DNA from: DATBGZ01 sp036557785
GTDB taxonomy: Bacteria; Actinomycetota; Actinomycetes; Mycobacteriales; Micromonosporaceae
Assembly: GCA_036557785.1 (NCBI GenBank)
Contig: DATBGZ010000068.1
Coordinates: 1 to 64,000, forward strand
Direction of reading: 5' to 3'
Length of the DNA stretch: 64,000 nt
A program made the translations under genes and the position numbers. Shown here piece after piece: positions 42,601 to 50,699 of the stretch (its first letter is position 1; every line of letters begins with the position of its first letter). The notes beneath the pieces were generated by a model. It searched no databases, was not told the DNA's origin, and worked only from the letters and a program-made list of their open reading frames with translations.

Positions 42601-43207
42601 CGACCGGGACGACCAGTTGCGTTTCCTCCGGGAGATCGGCGTGCACGGTGGTCGGTCGGCTGGTTGTGCCGCGCTGCTGGCGGCGCTGGAGGGCGCGCCG
42701 GGCAACCCGACGATCGACACCGTGCCGGACGATCTCTGGACGCGGGTGCGAACCGCGCTGGTCGAGCGTGGCCTCAGCCACCGCGAGCTAGCGGCGGCGC
42801 TGGGTCGGCCGGTGCATGGCGCGGCGCCCGGGATGGACGCGCCGGCCCGGTCGCGGCTCGGTCGGGTCGCGGCGATCCTGGACACCGCGCAACTGGACCT
42901 GCACGCCACCAACGATGTGTTCTGGGACGAGGTGGAGGCCATCGAGCCGCTGGGCGAGCAGGAGGTCTTCGATGCGACCGTGCTCGGCTGGCACAACTTC
43001 ATCGCCAACGGAATCGTCGCTCATAACTCCATCGAGCAGGACGCCGACGTCGTCATCCTGCTGCACCGGGACGACTACTACGACCGGGAATCCCCGCGGG
43101 CGGGCGAGGCGGACTTCATCGTGGCCAAACACCGCAACGGTCCCACCGACACCGTGACGGTCGCCGCCCAACTGCACTTCTCCCGGTTCGTCGACATGGC
43201 CGTGTAG
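39680..43207 (+). CDS. dnaB: Replicative DNA helicase DnaB with two inteins
   Basis: DnaB is the hexameric helicase of the replication fork. The open frame codes for 1175 residues, of which 296 and 419 belong to two inteins; the spliced product would be 460 residues, the normal length. The N-terminal domain starts near PPQDMAAEQCVLGAMMLS. Intein 1 sits inside Walker A (GRPGLGK, then STVSMDF); intein 2 sits in the DLRESG/SIEQDAD motif. Both insert at the conserved ATP-binding sites typical for DnaB inteins. The ATG at 39680 is chosen by family start (VAVTDDVRALPER follows); GTG at 39683 is adjacent. It follows the rpsF-rplI operon, as in mycobacteria and Streptomyces. Confidence 0.97.
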   Translation: MVAVTDDVRALPERGPDPAFDRTPPQDMAAEQCVLGAMMLSKDAIADVIEVLRSADFYRPAHATIFDTILDLYGRGEPADPITVVGALTNSGELVRVGGAAYLHTLISLVPTAANAGYYARIVAERAVLRRLVEAGTRIVAMGYGAASGQGKDVDDIVDLAQQAVYDVTERRTGDDFTILADLLQPALDEIESVGSREGVMAGVPTGFGDLDRLLGGLHPGQLIVVAGRPGLGKALALDTLLPTPDGWTTMGEVRVGDRLLDAAGRPTTVIACSDVMAQRPCYEVEFCDGSVIVADAGHRWVTRSRRERRRGRPGAVRTTAELLVTLRPRGSGHLTARAQRANHSVATTAPLRLPFADLLLEPYVLGTWLAGSDEPVRGSYGLLRALGVLAERHVPMAYLRAAEGQRRDLLAGMLDVAGTVTADGRVRLRVRSQRLARDVSELVAGLGYRCAATREAAPVLTFATADDVFQLEEKVLVHKRRRRLVSPREIGLRYVVDVRPVASVPVRCVSVDNDEQLFLAGRAMVPTHNSTVSMDFARTASVRHNHASAIFSLEMSKIEIVTRLLAAEARVPLQVLRSGQLSDEDWTRLARRMGEINEAPIFVDDTPNMTLMEIRAKARRLRQRHDLKLVVVDYLQLMTSPKRVENRQQEVAELSRGLKLLAKEIECPVIAVSQLNRGPEQRTDKRPQLSDLRESGCLAAGTRVVRADTNQETTLGELLASRSRDIPVWTLDEKLKYVPATMTHVFSTGTRPTFRLRLRSGRDVEATSNHRFLTVDGWMPLGELVPGARVAVPRHVPAPLSPAPWSAHRVVLLAHLLGDGSFVRRQPIRYASTDEANLAAVSQSAAAEFGISAVRDQYEAARVTTLRLPAPFRLARGRRNPVAQWLDELGLFGVRSHERFIPDPVFCLPKAQVALFLRHLWATGGTVGPVRGSRREGRICYTSPSRALLDGVRQLLLRFGISARLANRSLEIGDRDDQLRFLREIGVHGGRSAGCAALLAALEGAPGNPTIDTVPDDLWTRVRTALVERGLSHRELAAALGRPVHGAAPGMDAPARSRLGRVAAILDTAQLDLHATNDVFWDEVEAIEPLGEQEVFDATVLGWHNFIANGIVAHNSIEQDADVVILLHRDDYYDRESPRAGEADFIVAKHRNGPTDTVTVAAQLHFSRFVDMAV
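40382..41269 (+). other. Intein 1 in dnaB (Walker A site), class 3 type
   Basis: DnaB residues 235-530 (296 residues). It starts with ALALDTLLPTP, so its first residue is Ala, not Cys or Ser. It carries the WCT triad of class 3 inteins: Trp301 in block B (AGHRWVT), Cys509 in block F (VRCVSVDND), Thr528 in block G (PTHN), then Asn530 followed by Ser. LAGLIDADG-like blocks are degenerate (LGTWLAGSD, LLAGMLDVAG), so homing endonuclease activity is doubtful. Class 3 inteins were defined from the mycobacteriophage Bethlehem DnaB intein. Confidence 0.9.
41771..43027 (+). other. Intein 2 in dnaB (RESG/SIEQD site), class 1 type with LAGLIDADG-like endonuclease
   Basis: DnaB residues 698-1116 (419 residues), from Cys (CLAAGTRVVRA) to VAHN followed by Ser. 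Block B has the TSNHRFLT histidine. The first endonuclease block LLAHLLGDGSF is intact, but the second reads LRHLWATGGTV, with Gly where the catalytic Asp of the usual WATDG occurs, suggesting an inactive endonuclease. The insertion site is that of the Synechocystis DnaB intein. Confidence 0.93.
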
Positions 43208-43220
43208 CGGGTCGCCCCGG

Positions 43221-43883
43221 TCACGCGAGCTCGCGGTGCGCCTGCTCGAGCAGTTCGATGACCTCGTCGTCCGTGGTCTGCGGGAACGTGCGGTAATAGC
43301 GGCTGACAGCGCCGAATCCCGAGGGGACCAGGGGGCAGATGACCTCGTCCGCCTCGCGGCGAAGCGCGCCGACGGCCTCCGACGAGCCGACGGGGACGGC
43401 CGCTACGACACGGGCAGCGCCGAGACGCCGGGCGACTGCCACTGCGGCCCGCGCCGTGGCACCGGTGGCGAGCCCGTCGTCGACGATGATGGCGACGCGG
43501 CCCGCCAGCGACAGCGCCGGGCGCCCGTTGCGATAGCGCTCCTCGCGCCGGACGAGTTCCTGGGACTCGCCGCTGATCACCGACTCGACGTCGCCCGGCG
43601 AGACGTACGACTCGACCTCGGGATTGTGCACGGTCACCCCGCCCGGGCCGACTGCGCCGAACGCGACCTCAGGAGACCACGGGACGCCGAGCTTGCGTAC
43701 CACCATGACATCCAGGGGTGCCCCGAGTCCGGCGGCGACCCGTGCGGCCACCGGAACGCCGCCCCGCACGAGCCCGAGCACCACGACATCGTCGCGGTCC
43801 GCGTAGGCCCGCAACTGCCCGGCGAGCAGGTCGCCCGCCTGGCTTCGGTCGTCGTAGGCCGCACCTACCGGGGTCGGCCGCAT
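43221..43883 (-). CDS. Phosphoribosyltransferase-domain protein
   Basis: A 220-residue type I PRTase-fold protein. The PRPP-binding loop is seen as VAIIVDDGLATGATARAAVAV. An N-terminal GLVRGGVPVAARVAAGLGAPLDVMVVRKLGVPW block and the region between match the actinobacterial family near Rv0571c, whose substrate is unknown. It is not a clear pyrE/upp/hpt member. The ATG at 43883 (MRPTPVG) is taken as the start; an in-frame alternative at 43931 exists. It converges with dnaB. Confidence 0.88.
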   Translation of the reverse strand: MRPTPVGAAYDDRSQAGDLLAGQLRAYADRDDVVVLGLVRGGVPVAARVAAGLGAPLDVMVVRKLGVPWSPEVAFGAVGPGGVTVHNPEVESYVSPGDVESVISGESQELVRREERYRNGRPALSLAGRVAIIVDDGLATGATARAAVAVARRLGAARVVAAVPVGSSEAVGALRREADEVICPLVPSGFGAVSRYYRTFPQTTDDEVIELLEQAHRELA

Positions 43884-44131
43884 GGGTCCAGTCTCACCCC
43901 ATCCGTGCGGGTCCGCAGGCCGTGTCACCAAGTCCGCGTGCTGCCCGGCATGCTCCGGTGGACGGGACGGGAGGGCGGCTCGGGTAGGCTGGTCGGCAGC
44001 GCCCGACCAACGGCGCGTCTGGCGGTGGGGCCCGCCGCCCCGGCGAGCCGTCGGGGAAACTGCAGCGCTGCCAACGGTCCCTTACCAGTCCTGTGCCGAC
44101 TCCTGTGCCGACCTGGTGGGGGTGCACCCAG

Positions 44132-44638
44132 ATGACCGACGGGCCACAGCGACGGCTGCCCGCCGACTCCGATATCGATCTGCACGAGCCTGGACAGCGC
44201 GCGGAATTGCGTGCCCACCCGTGGCTTGTGCTCTCCGTGATCTCAGCGGGCGGCTCGCTCGGGGCGAGCGCGCGCTACCTGTTGGGCGTCGCGGTTCCCA
44301 CGCCTGCGTCCGGCTTCCCGTGGACGACCCTGGCCATCAACGTCGGCGGGTGCCTGCTCATCGGCGCGCTGATGGTGCTGGTGACGCATGTGTGGGTGCG
44401 CCGACGCCTGGTGCGGCCGTTCCTCGGCGTCGGCGTGCTGGGTGGTTTCACCACCTTCTCCACGTACATCGTGGAGATCCAGCGGCTCCTCGACGTCGGT
44501 GCCGCGGGTCGGGCGCTGGCGTACCTCGCTGGCACCCTGGGGGCGGCGATCGTCGCGACCTGGGTCGGGCTGGTCGTCACCCGCGCGGTTCTGCGGTTGG
44601 CACTGCGCCGCGGCGCGGCGTTCCCGGTGGGCCGATGA
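44132..44638 (+). CDS. crcB: Fluoride exporter CrcB/Fluc subunit 1
   Basis: A 168-residue four-helix membrane protein with Fluc signatures: SLGASARYLLG, PWTTLAINVGGCLLIGALM, and GVLGGFTTFSTYIVEI, which include the pore Asn and the two-Phe/Ser-Thr track. A charged 35-residue N-terminus precedes the first helix, longer than usual. It overlaps a second crcB gene by four bases. Gram-positive Fluc pairs form antiparallel heterodimers. I see no fluoride riboswitch upstream. The ATG at 44132 is chosen for the Met-Thr-Asp start. Confidence 0.94.
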   Translation: MTDGPQRRLPADSDIDLHEPGQRAELRAHPWLVLSVISAGGSLGASARYLLGVAVPTPASGFPWTTLAINVGGCLLIGALMVLVTHVWVRRRLVRPFLGVGVLGGFTTFSTYIVEIQRLLDVGAAGRALAYLAGTLGAAIVATWVGLVVTRAVLRLALRRGAAFPVGR

Positions 44639-44994
44639 CCCTCCTGCTCGTGCTGCTCGGCGCCGCGTTCGGGGCGCCGGCGCGCTACCTCACCGACCGG
44701 TTCGTGCAGTCGCGGCACGACTCGGTCTTCCCCTGGGGCACGTTCTGCGTGAACGTGGCGGGTTCGTTCCTGCTCGGCGCCCTCGCCGCGGGGCCGGCCG
44801 ACCCGCACCTCATGGCCCTGCTCGGCGTGGGCTTCTGCGGCGGGCTGACCACCTACTCGACGTTCGGATACGAGACCGTACGCCTCATCGAGGACGGCGC
44901 CTACCTCTACGCCCTGGCGAACGTGACCGCGAGCGTCGCGGCGGGCCTGGGTGCGGCGGTCTGCGGGGCGGCACTGGCAGTCGCGCTGACGTGA
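44635..44994 (+). CDS. crcB: Fluoride exporter CrcB/Fluc subunit 2
   Basis: A 119-residue CrcB with the same motifs: GAPARYLTDRFVQSRH, FPWGTFCVNVAGSFLLGALA, and GFCGGLTTYSTFGYETV. The ATG overlaps the stop of the first crcB gene (ATGA), so the pair is translationally coupled, as expected for a heterodimeric channel. It ends 60 bp before the formate dehydrogenase operon. The short length is normal for this subfamily. Confidence 0.94.
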   Translation: MTLLLVLLGAAFGAPARYLTDRFVQSRHDSVFPWGTFCVNVAGSFLLGALAAGPADPHLMALLGVGFCGGLTTYSTFGYETVRLIEDGAYLYALANVTASVAAGLGAAVCGAALAVALT

Positions 44995-45042
44995 CCGTCC
45001 GTCCTGCGGAAGCGGCCTTCCGCAATGGCCCGCATACGGGCA

Positions 45043-45048
45043 TACGAT
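45043..45048 (+). promoter_or_regulatory. -10 element for leaderless fdsG
   Basis: TACGAT fits TANNNT and lies seven bases before the ATG at 45055, with no ribosome-binding site, suggesting a leaderless message for the operon. Confidence 0.5.
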
Positions 45049-45054
45049 CGCCCC

Positions 45055-45531
45055 ATGGTGGCTGACCAAGCACCGGCTACGCGGCGTGCCCGCACCGACG
45101 TCGTGCGCGCCATCGCGACCGCGCGGATGACCGACCGTGGTCCGCTCATGCCGATCCTGCACGACGTGATGGCGGAGTTCGGGTACATCGAGCGTGATGA
45201 CGTGATCGCGATCGCCGATGTGCTGAATCTGTCGATCGCCGATGTGCACGGCGTGGTCTCCTTCTACACGGACTTCCGCACCACCGCGCCGCCGGACCAC
45301 ACGGTGGCGCTGTGCCGGGGCGAGGCCTGCCAGGCGGTCGGAGCCGAGGCGCTCTACGCCGCCGCCCGCGCCGCGGCGGCCACCGGCGACTACGGTCCGG
45401 GAACCGAGGTGGAGCAGGTCTTCTGCTACGGCAACTGTGCGCTCGGCCCCTCCGGAACCATTGATGGGCGCCTCTTCGGGCGGCTGGACGAGGACCGCCT
45501 GACGGCGCTGACCCAGGAGTGGCGTTCATGA
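45055..45531 (+). CDS. fdsG: NAD-dependent formate dehydrogenase gamma subunit (NuoE-like 2Fe-2S)
   Basis: A 158-residue NuoE-like protein carrying a thioredoxin-fold [2Fe-2S] cluster. The four cysteines are visible as CRGEACQAVG and, further on, CYGNCALGP. The N-terminal region has the NuoE helix set (LMPILHDVMAEFGYIERD, then LNLSIADVHGVVSFYTDF). In the soluble Fds enzymes it passes electrons to the FMN subunit FdsB. The stop overlaps the FdsB start (ATGA). The ATG at 45055 is chosen for position relative to the -10 element. Confidence 0.92.
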   Translation: MVADQAPATRRARTDVVRAIATARMTDRGPLMPILHDVMAEFGYIERDDVIAIADVLNLSIADVHGVVSFYTDFRTTAPPDHTVALCRGEACQAVGAEALYAAARAAAATGDYGPGTEVEQVFCYGNCALGPSGTIDGRLFGRLDEDRLTALTQEWRS

Positions 45532-47057
45532 GCCCGGTCACGACCTGGGTGCCGCAGGACGCGGCCGCGCTGTCCGTGGGCGCGGACGAGGTCGCCGCGG
45601 CCCTGAGCGCCGCCGGGGCCCAGGTGCGCCGCAACGGTTCCCGCGGCCTGCTCTGGGCCGAGCCACTGGTGGAGGTCGAGAGCGACGCGGGCCGGGTCGG
45701 CTTCGCCGAGGTCACGCCCGCCGACATCCCGCGGGTGATGGCCGTGGACACCGCGCATCCCGGGTACCTCGGTGTGGTCGACGACCACCCGTGGCTCAGC
45801 GGCCAGCAGCGGGTCAGCTTCGCTCGGGTCGGCCTGGTCGAACCAACCTCGCTCTCGTCGTACGAGGAGCACGACGGGTGGCTCGGCCTACGCAGGGCCC
45901 TGTCGATGTCGCGTGCGGCGGTCGTCGAAGAGGTGGTCGCCTCGGGGCTGCGTGGCCGTGGTGGCGCGGGATTCCCGGCCGGCATCAAGTGGCGCACGGT
46001 GGCCGAACGTGACGCGCCCCAGAAGTTCGTGTGCTGCAACTTCGACGAGGGCGACTCCGGGACGTTCGCGGATCGCATGATCGTGGAGGGCGACCCGTTC
46101 ACCCTCATCGAAGGCATGGCGATCGCTGGCTACGCGGTCGGTGCGACCGAGGGCTACGTCTATGTGCGCTCGGAGTATCCGCACGCGGTCGCGACCCTGC
46201 GCCACGCCATTGACCTCGCCTACGAGCAGGGCTTCCTCGGCGCGGATGCGCTCGGCAGCGGAGTGCGGTTCGAGCTGTACGTGCGGGTCGGCGCCGGCGC
46301 CTACATCTGCGGCGAGGAGTCCTCGATGCTCGACAGCCTCGAGGGCAAGCGCGGCGAGGTCCGCGCCAAACCGCCCATCCCCGCGATCTCCGGGCTGTTC
46401 GGGGCGCCCACGCTCGTGAACAACGTACTCACGCTCTGCGCTGTGCCCGCGATCCTCGCCAGCGGTGGCGCCGCTTACGCGCAGTTGGGCCGTGGCCGTT
46501 CCCTGGGCACTCAGGTGTTCCAACTGGCTGGCAACGTCGCGCGCGGCGGCATCGTCGAGCTCCCGTTCGGGGTGACCCTGCGCGAGCTGGTCGAGGACTG
46601 GGGCGGCGGAACCCGGTCGGGCCGCCCGGTACGCGCCGTCCAGGTCGGCGGACCACTGGGTGCCTACGTGGCACCGCATCAGCTCGACACCCCCATGGAC
46701 TACGAGGAGTTCGCGGGCATCGAGGCGATGGTGGGCCATGGTGGCATCGTGGTCTTCGATGACACCGTGGACATGGCGCGGATGGCCCGGTTCGCGTTCG
46801 AGTTCTGCAGCGTGGAGTCCTGCGGGAAGTGCACGCCGTGCCGGCTCGGCTCGGCACGCGGCGTCGACGTGATGGACGAGGTGCTGGCCGGCCGCAACGT
46901 CGAGGCCAACCTCACCCTCATCAATGATCTGTGCGAGACGATGACGAAGGGGTCGCTGTGCGCCATGGGTGGCCTGACCCCGATGCCCGTGCGCAGCGCA
47001 CTGCGGCACTGGCCCGAGGATTTCGAGAAGCGCGCGCAACGCGAAGAGGTGCGGTGA
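45528..47057 (+). CDS. fdsB: NAD-dependent formate dehydrogenase beta subunit (NuoF-like, FMN/NAD)
   Basis: A 509-residue flavoprotein of the NuoF/FdsB family. After an N-terminal thioredoxin-like region (1-125) come the FMN/NADH-binding GRGGAGFPAGIKW (near 146), the FNFDEGDSGTF-type region, ICGEESSMLDSLEGKRGE, and the 4Fe-4S motif ESCGKCTPCRLG with a further cysteine downstream. It takes electrons from formate to NAD+. Start overlaps the fdsG stop; the end overlaps fdsA by one base. All motifs are intact. Confidence 0.93.
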   Translation: MSPVTTWVPQDAAALSVGADEVAAALSAAGAQVRRNGSRGLLWAEPLVEVESDAGRVGFAEVTPADIPRVMAVDTAHPGYLGVVDDHPWLSGQQRVSFARVGLVEPTSLSSYEEHDGWLGLRRALSMSRAAVVEEVVASGLRGRGGAGFPAGIKWRTVAERDAPQKFVCCNFDEGDSGTFADRMIVEGDPFTLIEGMAIAGYAVGATEGYVYVRSEYPHAVATLRHAIDLAYEQGFLGADALGSGVRFELYVRVGAGAYICGEESSMLDSLEGKRGEVRAKPPIPAISGLFGAPTLVNNVLTLCAVPAILASGGAAYAQLGRGRSLGTQVFQLAGNVARGGIVELPFGVTLRELVEDWGGGTRSGRPVRAVQVGGPLGAYVAPHQLDTPMDYEEFAGIEAMVGHGGIVVFDDTVDMARMARFAFEFCSVESCGKCTPCRLGSARGVDVMDEVLAGRNVEANLTLINDLCETMTKGSLCAMGGLTPMPVRSALRHWPEDFEKRAQREEVR

Positions 47058-49897
47058 TGACGGCGGATATCTACACCCCAGAGCGGGATCTCGGCACCCC
47101 TGCGGGGCATGGCGATGCCACCCTGCACGTCACGATCGACGGCGCCACGGTCGATGTCCCGGCCGGCACGTCCGTGATGCGGGCGGCCGCACTGGCCGGG
47201 AGGAGTGTGCCGAAGCTCTGCGCCACCGACACGCTGGCGCCGTTCGGCTCCTGTCGGATGTGCCTGGTCGAGGTGGACGGCGTGCGTGGCACGCCCGCAT
47301 CCTGCACGACGCCGTGCACCGACGGGATGGTCGTGACCACGCACTCCGACGAGCTGGCCCGGCTGCGGCGCGGGGTCATGGAGCTCTACCTCACCGACCA
47401 CCCGGCCGACTGCGCCGGCTGCGCGCGCGGCAACTGTGAGATGCAGTCGCTGGCGGCGACGGTGGGCGTGGCCGAGATCCGCTATCCGCGCCGTGAGCCG
47501 GCCCGCCAGCACGCGCCCTACGACGAGACCAACCCGTACTTCGCCTACGACCCGGCCGCGTGCATCGTCTGCTCGCGCTGCGTGCGGGCATGCAGCGAGA
47601 CCCAGGGCACGTTCGCGCTCACGATCGCGGGCCGTGGCAACGGGTCGGTCGTGACCCCCGGTGGCACCGACTTCTTCTCCTCGGAGTGCGTCTCGTGCGG
47701 CGCGTGCGTGCAGGCGTGCCCGACCTCGGCGCTGACCGAGAAGAGCGTCATCCAGCTCGGCATGCCGACCCGGGTCGTCGAGACGACATGCGCCTACTGC
47801 GGGGTCGGCTGCACGTTCCGCGCGGAGGTCTCCGACCACGGCGGCGATACCCGGGTGGTCCGGATGATTCCGAGCAAGGCGGGTGGCGCGAACGAGGGCC
47901 ATTCGTGCGTGAAGGGACGCTTCGCGTACGGCTACGCCCACCACCCCGACCGGCAACTGCACCCGATGGTGCGGGAGTCGATCGACGACGAGTGGCGGGT
48001 GGTGAGCTGGGAGGAGGCCATCGCGACGGTCGCCTCGGGGTTCAAGGCGATCCAGGCGAAGTACGGCGTCGGCGCGATCGGCGGCATCACCTCCTCGCGC
48101 TGCACTGACGAGGAGGTCTACGTCGTCCAGCAGATGGTGCGCGCGGGCTTCGGCAACAACAACGTCGACACGTGCGCGCGGGTCTGCCATTCACCGACCG
48201 GGTACGGCCTGAAGCAGACCTTCGGCACCTCGGCCGGCACTCAGGACTTCGCCTCTGTCGCCGATGCCGATGTGATCCTGCTGATCGGGGCGAATCCCAC
48301 CGACGCCCATCCGGTCTTCGCATCCCGGATGAAGCGGCGGCTGCGTGAGGGCGCGCGGCTGATCGTGGCCGACCCGCGCCGCATCGACCTGGTTCGCACC
48401 CCGCACGTCGAGGCGGCCTACCACCTTCCCCTGCAGCCGGGAACCAACGTCGCCTTCGTCAACGCCATGGCCCACGTCGCCGTCACCGAGGGCCTCCATG
48501 ACGAGGCGTTCCTGCGCGAGCGATGCGAGAACGTCGATGGCTATCTCGCCTTCATCTCGGACCCCCAGCACTCGCCTGAGGCGGTCGAGGTGATCACCGG
48601 CGTCCCCGCGGCGCAGTTGCGTGAGGCGGCCCGGCTCTACGCGAGCGCGCCCAACGCCGCGATCTACTACGGGCTGGGCGTCACCGAGCACAGCCAGGGA
48701 TCGACGATGGTGATGGGCATGGCGAACCTCGCCATGATCACCGGGAATATTGGCCGCCGGGGTGTGGGGGTCAACCCGTTGCGGGGCCAGAACAACGTGC
48801 AGGGCTCCTGCGACATGGGCTCCTTCCCGCACGAGCTGCCCGGCTACCGGCACGTGGCCAACGACGACGTGCGGGGCATCTACGAACAGCGTTGGGGCAG
48901 GGCGCTGGACCCCGAGCCGGGCCTGCGCATCCCGAACATGTTCGACTCCGCCCTCGCCGGCACGTTCCGGGGCGTCTATATCCAGGGCGAGGACCTCGCC
49001 CAGTCCGACCCCAATACGCAGCACGTCGAGGCGGCGCTGCGGGCGATGGACCTGGTCGTCCTGCAGGACCTGTTCCTCAACCAGACCGCGCGGTTCGCGC
49101 ACGTGTTCCTGCCCGGCACCTCGTTCCTGGAGAAGGACGGCACCTTCATCAACGCCGAGCGCCGCATCAACCGGGTACGGCCGGTGTTCGCGCCCCTCCA
49201 GGGCAAGGACGAATGGCAGATCACCAGCGAGATCGCGCAGGCGATGGGCTACCCCATGCACTACGACAACGCCGCGCAGATCATGGACGAGATCGCCGCC
49301 ACCACGCCGACCTTTGCCGGGGTCTCCTTCGCCACGCTCGACGCGGAGGGTTCGATGCAGTGGCCGGTCAACGCCGCCGCGCCGCACGGTACTCCGACGA
49401 TGCACGTGAACGAGTTCGTCCGCGGTAAGGGGAATCTGGTCGAGACGGTCTACGTGCCCACCACGGAGCGCGCCAACCGTCGGTACCCGCTCATCCTCAC
49501 CACGGGCCGGATCCTGACCCAGTACAACGTCGGCGCACAGACCCGGCGGACGGAGAACAACGCCTGGCACCTTGAGGACATCCTCGAGATCCACCCCGCC
49601 GATGCCGAGATGCGGGGCATCGCGACCGGCGACCTGGTCGAGTTGAGCAGCCGGGTCGGGTCCACCACGCTGCGGGCGCACGTGTCGAGCCGGATGCCGC
49701 CCGGAGTCGTCTACACCACGTTCCACCACCCGGTCACGGGCGCGAACGTAGTCACGACCGAGAACTCCGACTGGGCCACCAACTGCCCTGAGTACAAGGT
49801 CACCGCCGTCCAGGTCGGCGTCGCCAACGTCCGCCGGGAGACCGACCTCGAGGCGCAGCGCCGGCAGTCCACTGTGGAGTATGCGGGCACGACATGA
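47057..49897 (+). CDS. fdsA: Molybdenum-dependent formate dehydrogenase alpha subunit
   Basis: The 946-residue catalytic subunit oxidises formate to CO2 (reversibly in some Fds enzymes). In order: a 2Fe-2S domain (CATDTLAPFGSCRMC), a His-Cys 4Fe-4S segment (DHPADCAGCARGNC), two 4Fe-4S motifs (CIVCSRCVRAC; CVSCGACVQACP), the Mo-pterin domain 4Fe-4S (CAYCGVGC), and the molybdenum ligand in CARVCHSPT (Cys377, His378). A C-terminal molydopterin dinucleotide-binding domain follows. It uses cysteine, not selenocysteine; no in-frame TGA is seen. It is coupled to fdsB and overlaps fdsD. Confidence 0.95.
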   Translation: MTADIYTPERDLGTPAGHGDATLHVTIDGATVDVPAGTSVMRAAALAGRSVPKLCATDTLAPFGSCRMCLVEVDGVRGTPASCTTPCTDGMVVTTHSDELARLRRGVMELYLTDHPADCAGCARGNCEMQSLAATVGVAEIRYPRREPARQHAPYDETNPYFAYDPAACIVCSRCVRACSETQGTFALTIAGRGNGSVVTPGGTDFFSSECVSCGACVQACPTSALTEKSVIQLGMPTRVVETTCAYCGVGCTFRAEVSDHGGDTRVVRMIPSKAGGANEGHSCVKGRFAYGYAHHPDRQLHPMVRESIDDEWRVVSWEEAIATVASGFKAIQAKYGVGAIGGITSSRCTDEEVYVVQQMVRAGFGNNNVDTCARVCHSPTGYGLKQTFGTSAGTQDFASVADADVILLIGANPTDAHPVFASRMKRRLREGARLIVADPRRIDLVRTPHVEAAYHLPLQPGTNVAFVNAMAHVAVTEGLHDEAFLRERCENVDGYLAFISDPQHSPEAVEVITGVPAAQLREAARLYASAPNAAIYYGLGVTEHSQGSTMVMGMANLAMITGNIGRRGVGVNPLRGQNNVQGSCDMGSFPHELPGYRHVANDDVRGIYEQRWGRALDPEPGLRIPNMFDSALAGTFRGVYIQGEDLAQSDPNTQHVEAALRAMDLVVLQDLFLNQTARFAHVFLPGTSFLEKDGTFINAERRINRVRPVFAPLQGKDEWQITSEIAQAMGYPMHYDNAAQIMDEIAATTPTFAGVSFATLDAEGSMQWPVNAAAPHGTPTMHVNEFVRGKGNLVETVYVPTTERANRRYPLILTTGRILTQYNVGAQTRRTENNAWHLEDILEIHPADAEMRGIATGDLVELSSRVGSTTLRAHVSSRMPPGVVYTTFHHPVTGANVVTTENSDWATNCPEYKVTAVQVGVANVRRETDLEAQRRQSTVEYAGTT

Positions 49898-50097
49898 CCA
49901 CCCGACCCGAGGTGCGGATGGGCAACGACATCGCCCGTCAGTTCGCGCATCTGTCACACGACCGGGCGACCGCGGCCATCGCGGGGCACCTGCACATGTT
50001 CTGGGAGCCCCGCATGATCCGGGCCCTGCGCGGCGCCGTCGCGGCCGGCGACGACGACGTCGATCCGCTCCTGCGCGACGCCGCCGCGAAGCTGTAG
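49894..50097 (+). CDS. fdsD: Formate dehydrogenase delta subunit
   Basis: A 67-residue FdsD protein (MGNDIARQFAHLSHDRATAAIAGHLHMFWEPRM, given as motif only). It is needed for activity or assembly of Fds enzymes, possibly in cofactor insertion. It overlaps fdsA by four bases (ATGA) and precedes mobA by two. The HxxMFWEPRM ending is the family signature. Confidence 0.9.
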   Translation: MTTRPEVRMGNDIARQFAHLSHDRATAAIAGHLHMFWEPRMIRALRGAVAAGDDDVDPLLRDAAAKL

Positions 50098-50099
50098 CG

Positions 50100-50699
50100 G
50101 TGGCGGCCTTCGCGGCGGTGGTGCTCGCCGGCGGTACGGCTCGCCGGCTGGGTGGCCTGGCCAAGCCGGCGCTGCCCATCGGCGGCCGCCCGATGCTCCT
50201 GCGGGTCCTCGACGCCGTGCCTGGGGCGAGCCCGCGCGTCGTGGTCGGCCCGTCCTCACTCGCCGGGCTGCTGCCGGGCGGCGTCCTGCTCACCCGAGAG
50301 GAGCCGCCGGACGGTGGTCCCGTCGCCGGGCTGGCCGCGGGCGTACGGCTCGTGCCCGACGAGGTCGCCCAGGTGGCCGTCCTCTCGTCGGATCTGCCCT
50401 TCCTCAGCCCGACCGTCCTGGGTGGACTGTGCGCCGCGGTGACCGGTGGGGCCGACGTCGCGGTGCTCGTCGACGACAAGGGCCGGCGCCAGTGGCTGTG
50501 TGCCGTGTGGCGCAGGGCCAGCCTGGCCGGGCGCCTCGCCGCGCTCGGTGAGCCCGGCGGCCTGCCCATGTGGCAGCTCGTCGGGGGCGTGGCGGTACGC
50601 GACGTGGCCGGTCGGTCGGATCCACCGTCGTGGTTCGACTGCGACACCGATGACGATCTTCGACGCGCGGAGGAGTGGGCCGATGCCGACCCTGGATGA
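50100..50699 (+). CDS. mobA: Molybdenum cofactor guanylyltransferase (MobA-like)
   Basis: A 199-residue nucleotidyltransferase that attaches GMP to the molybdopterin cofactor, as required by bis-MGD enzymes such as FdsA. It starts FAAVVLAGGTARRLGGLAKP, the LAGG-x-S/T-R-x-G...K nucleotide-binding signature, followed by VLSSDLPFLSPTV. Identified by motif plus position directly after fdsD. The GTG at 50100 is coupled to fdsD. The C-terminus overlaps the next gene by 17 bases. Confidence 0.88.
   Translation: MAAFAAVVLAGGTARRLGGLAKPALPIGGRPMLLRVLDAVPGASPRVVVGPSSLAGLLPGGVLLTREEPPDGGPVAGLAAGVRLVPDEVAQVAVLSSDLPFLSPTVLGGLCAAVTGGADVAVLVDDKGRRQWLCAVWRRASLAGRLAALGEPGGLPMWQLVGGVAVRDVAGRSDPPSWFDCDTDDDLRRAEEWADADPG

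Noticed and set aside
43932..44131. Possible fluoride riboswitch before the crcB pair
   Set aside because: I could not find the conserved core pattern of the crcB motif; no support.
47057..49897. Selenocysteine form of formate dehydrogenase
   Set aside because: The molybdenum ligand is a TGC cysteine codon (CARVCHSPT); no in-frame TGA.
48191..50647. An 818-codon reverse-strand open frame opposite fdsA-mobA
   Set aside because: Shadow of the fds genes; no motif and no ribosome-binding site.
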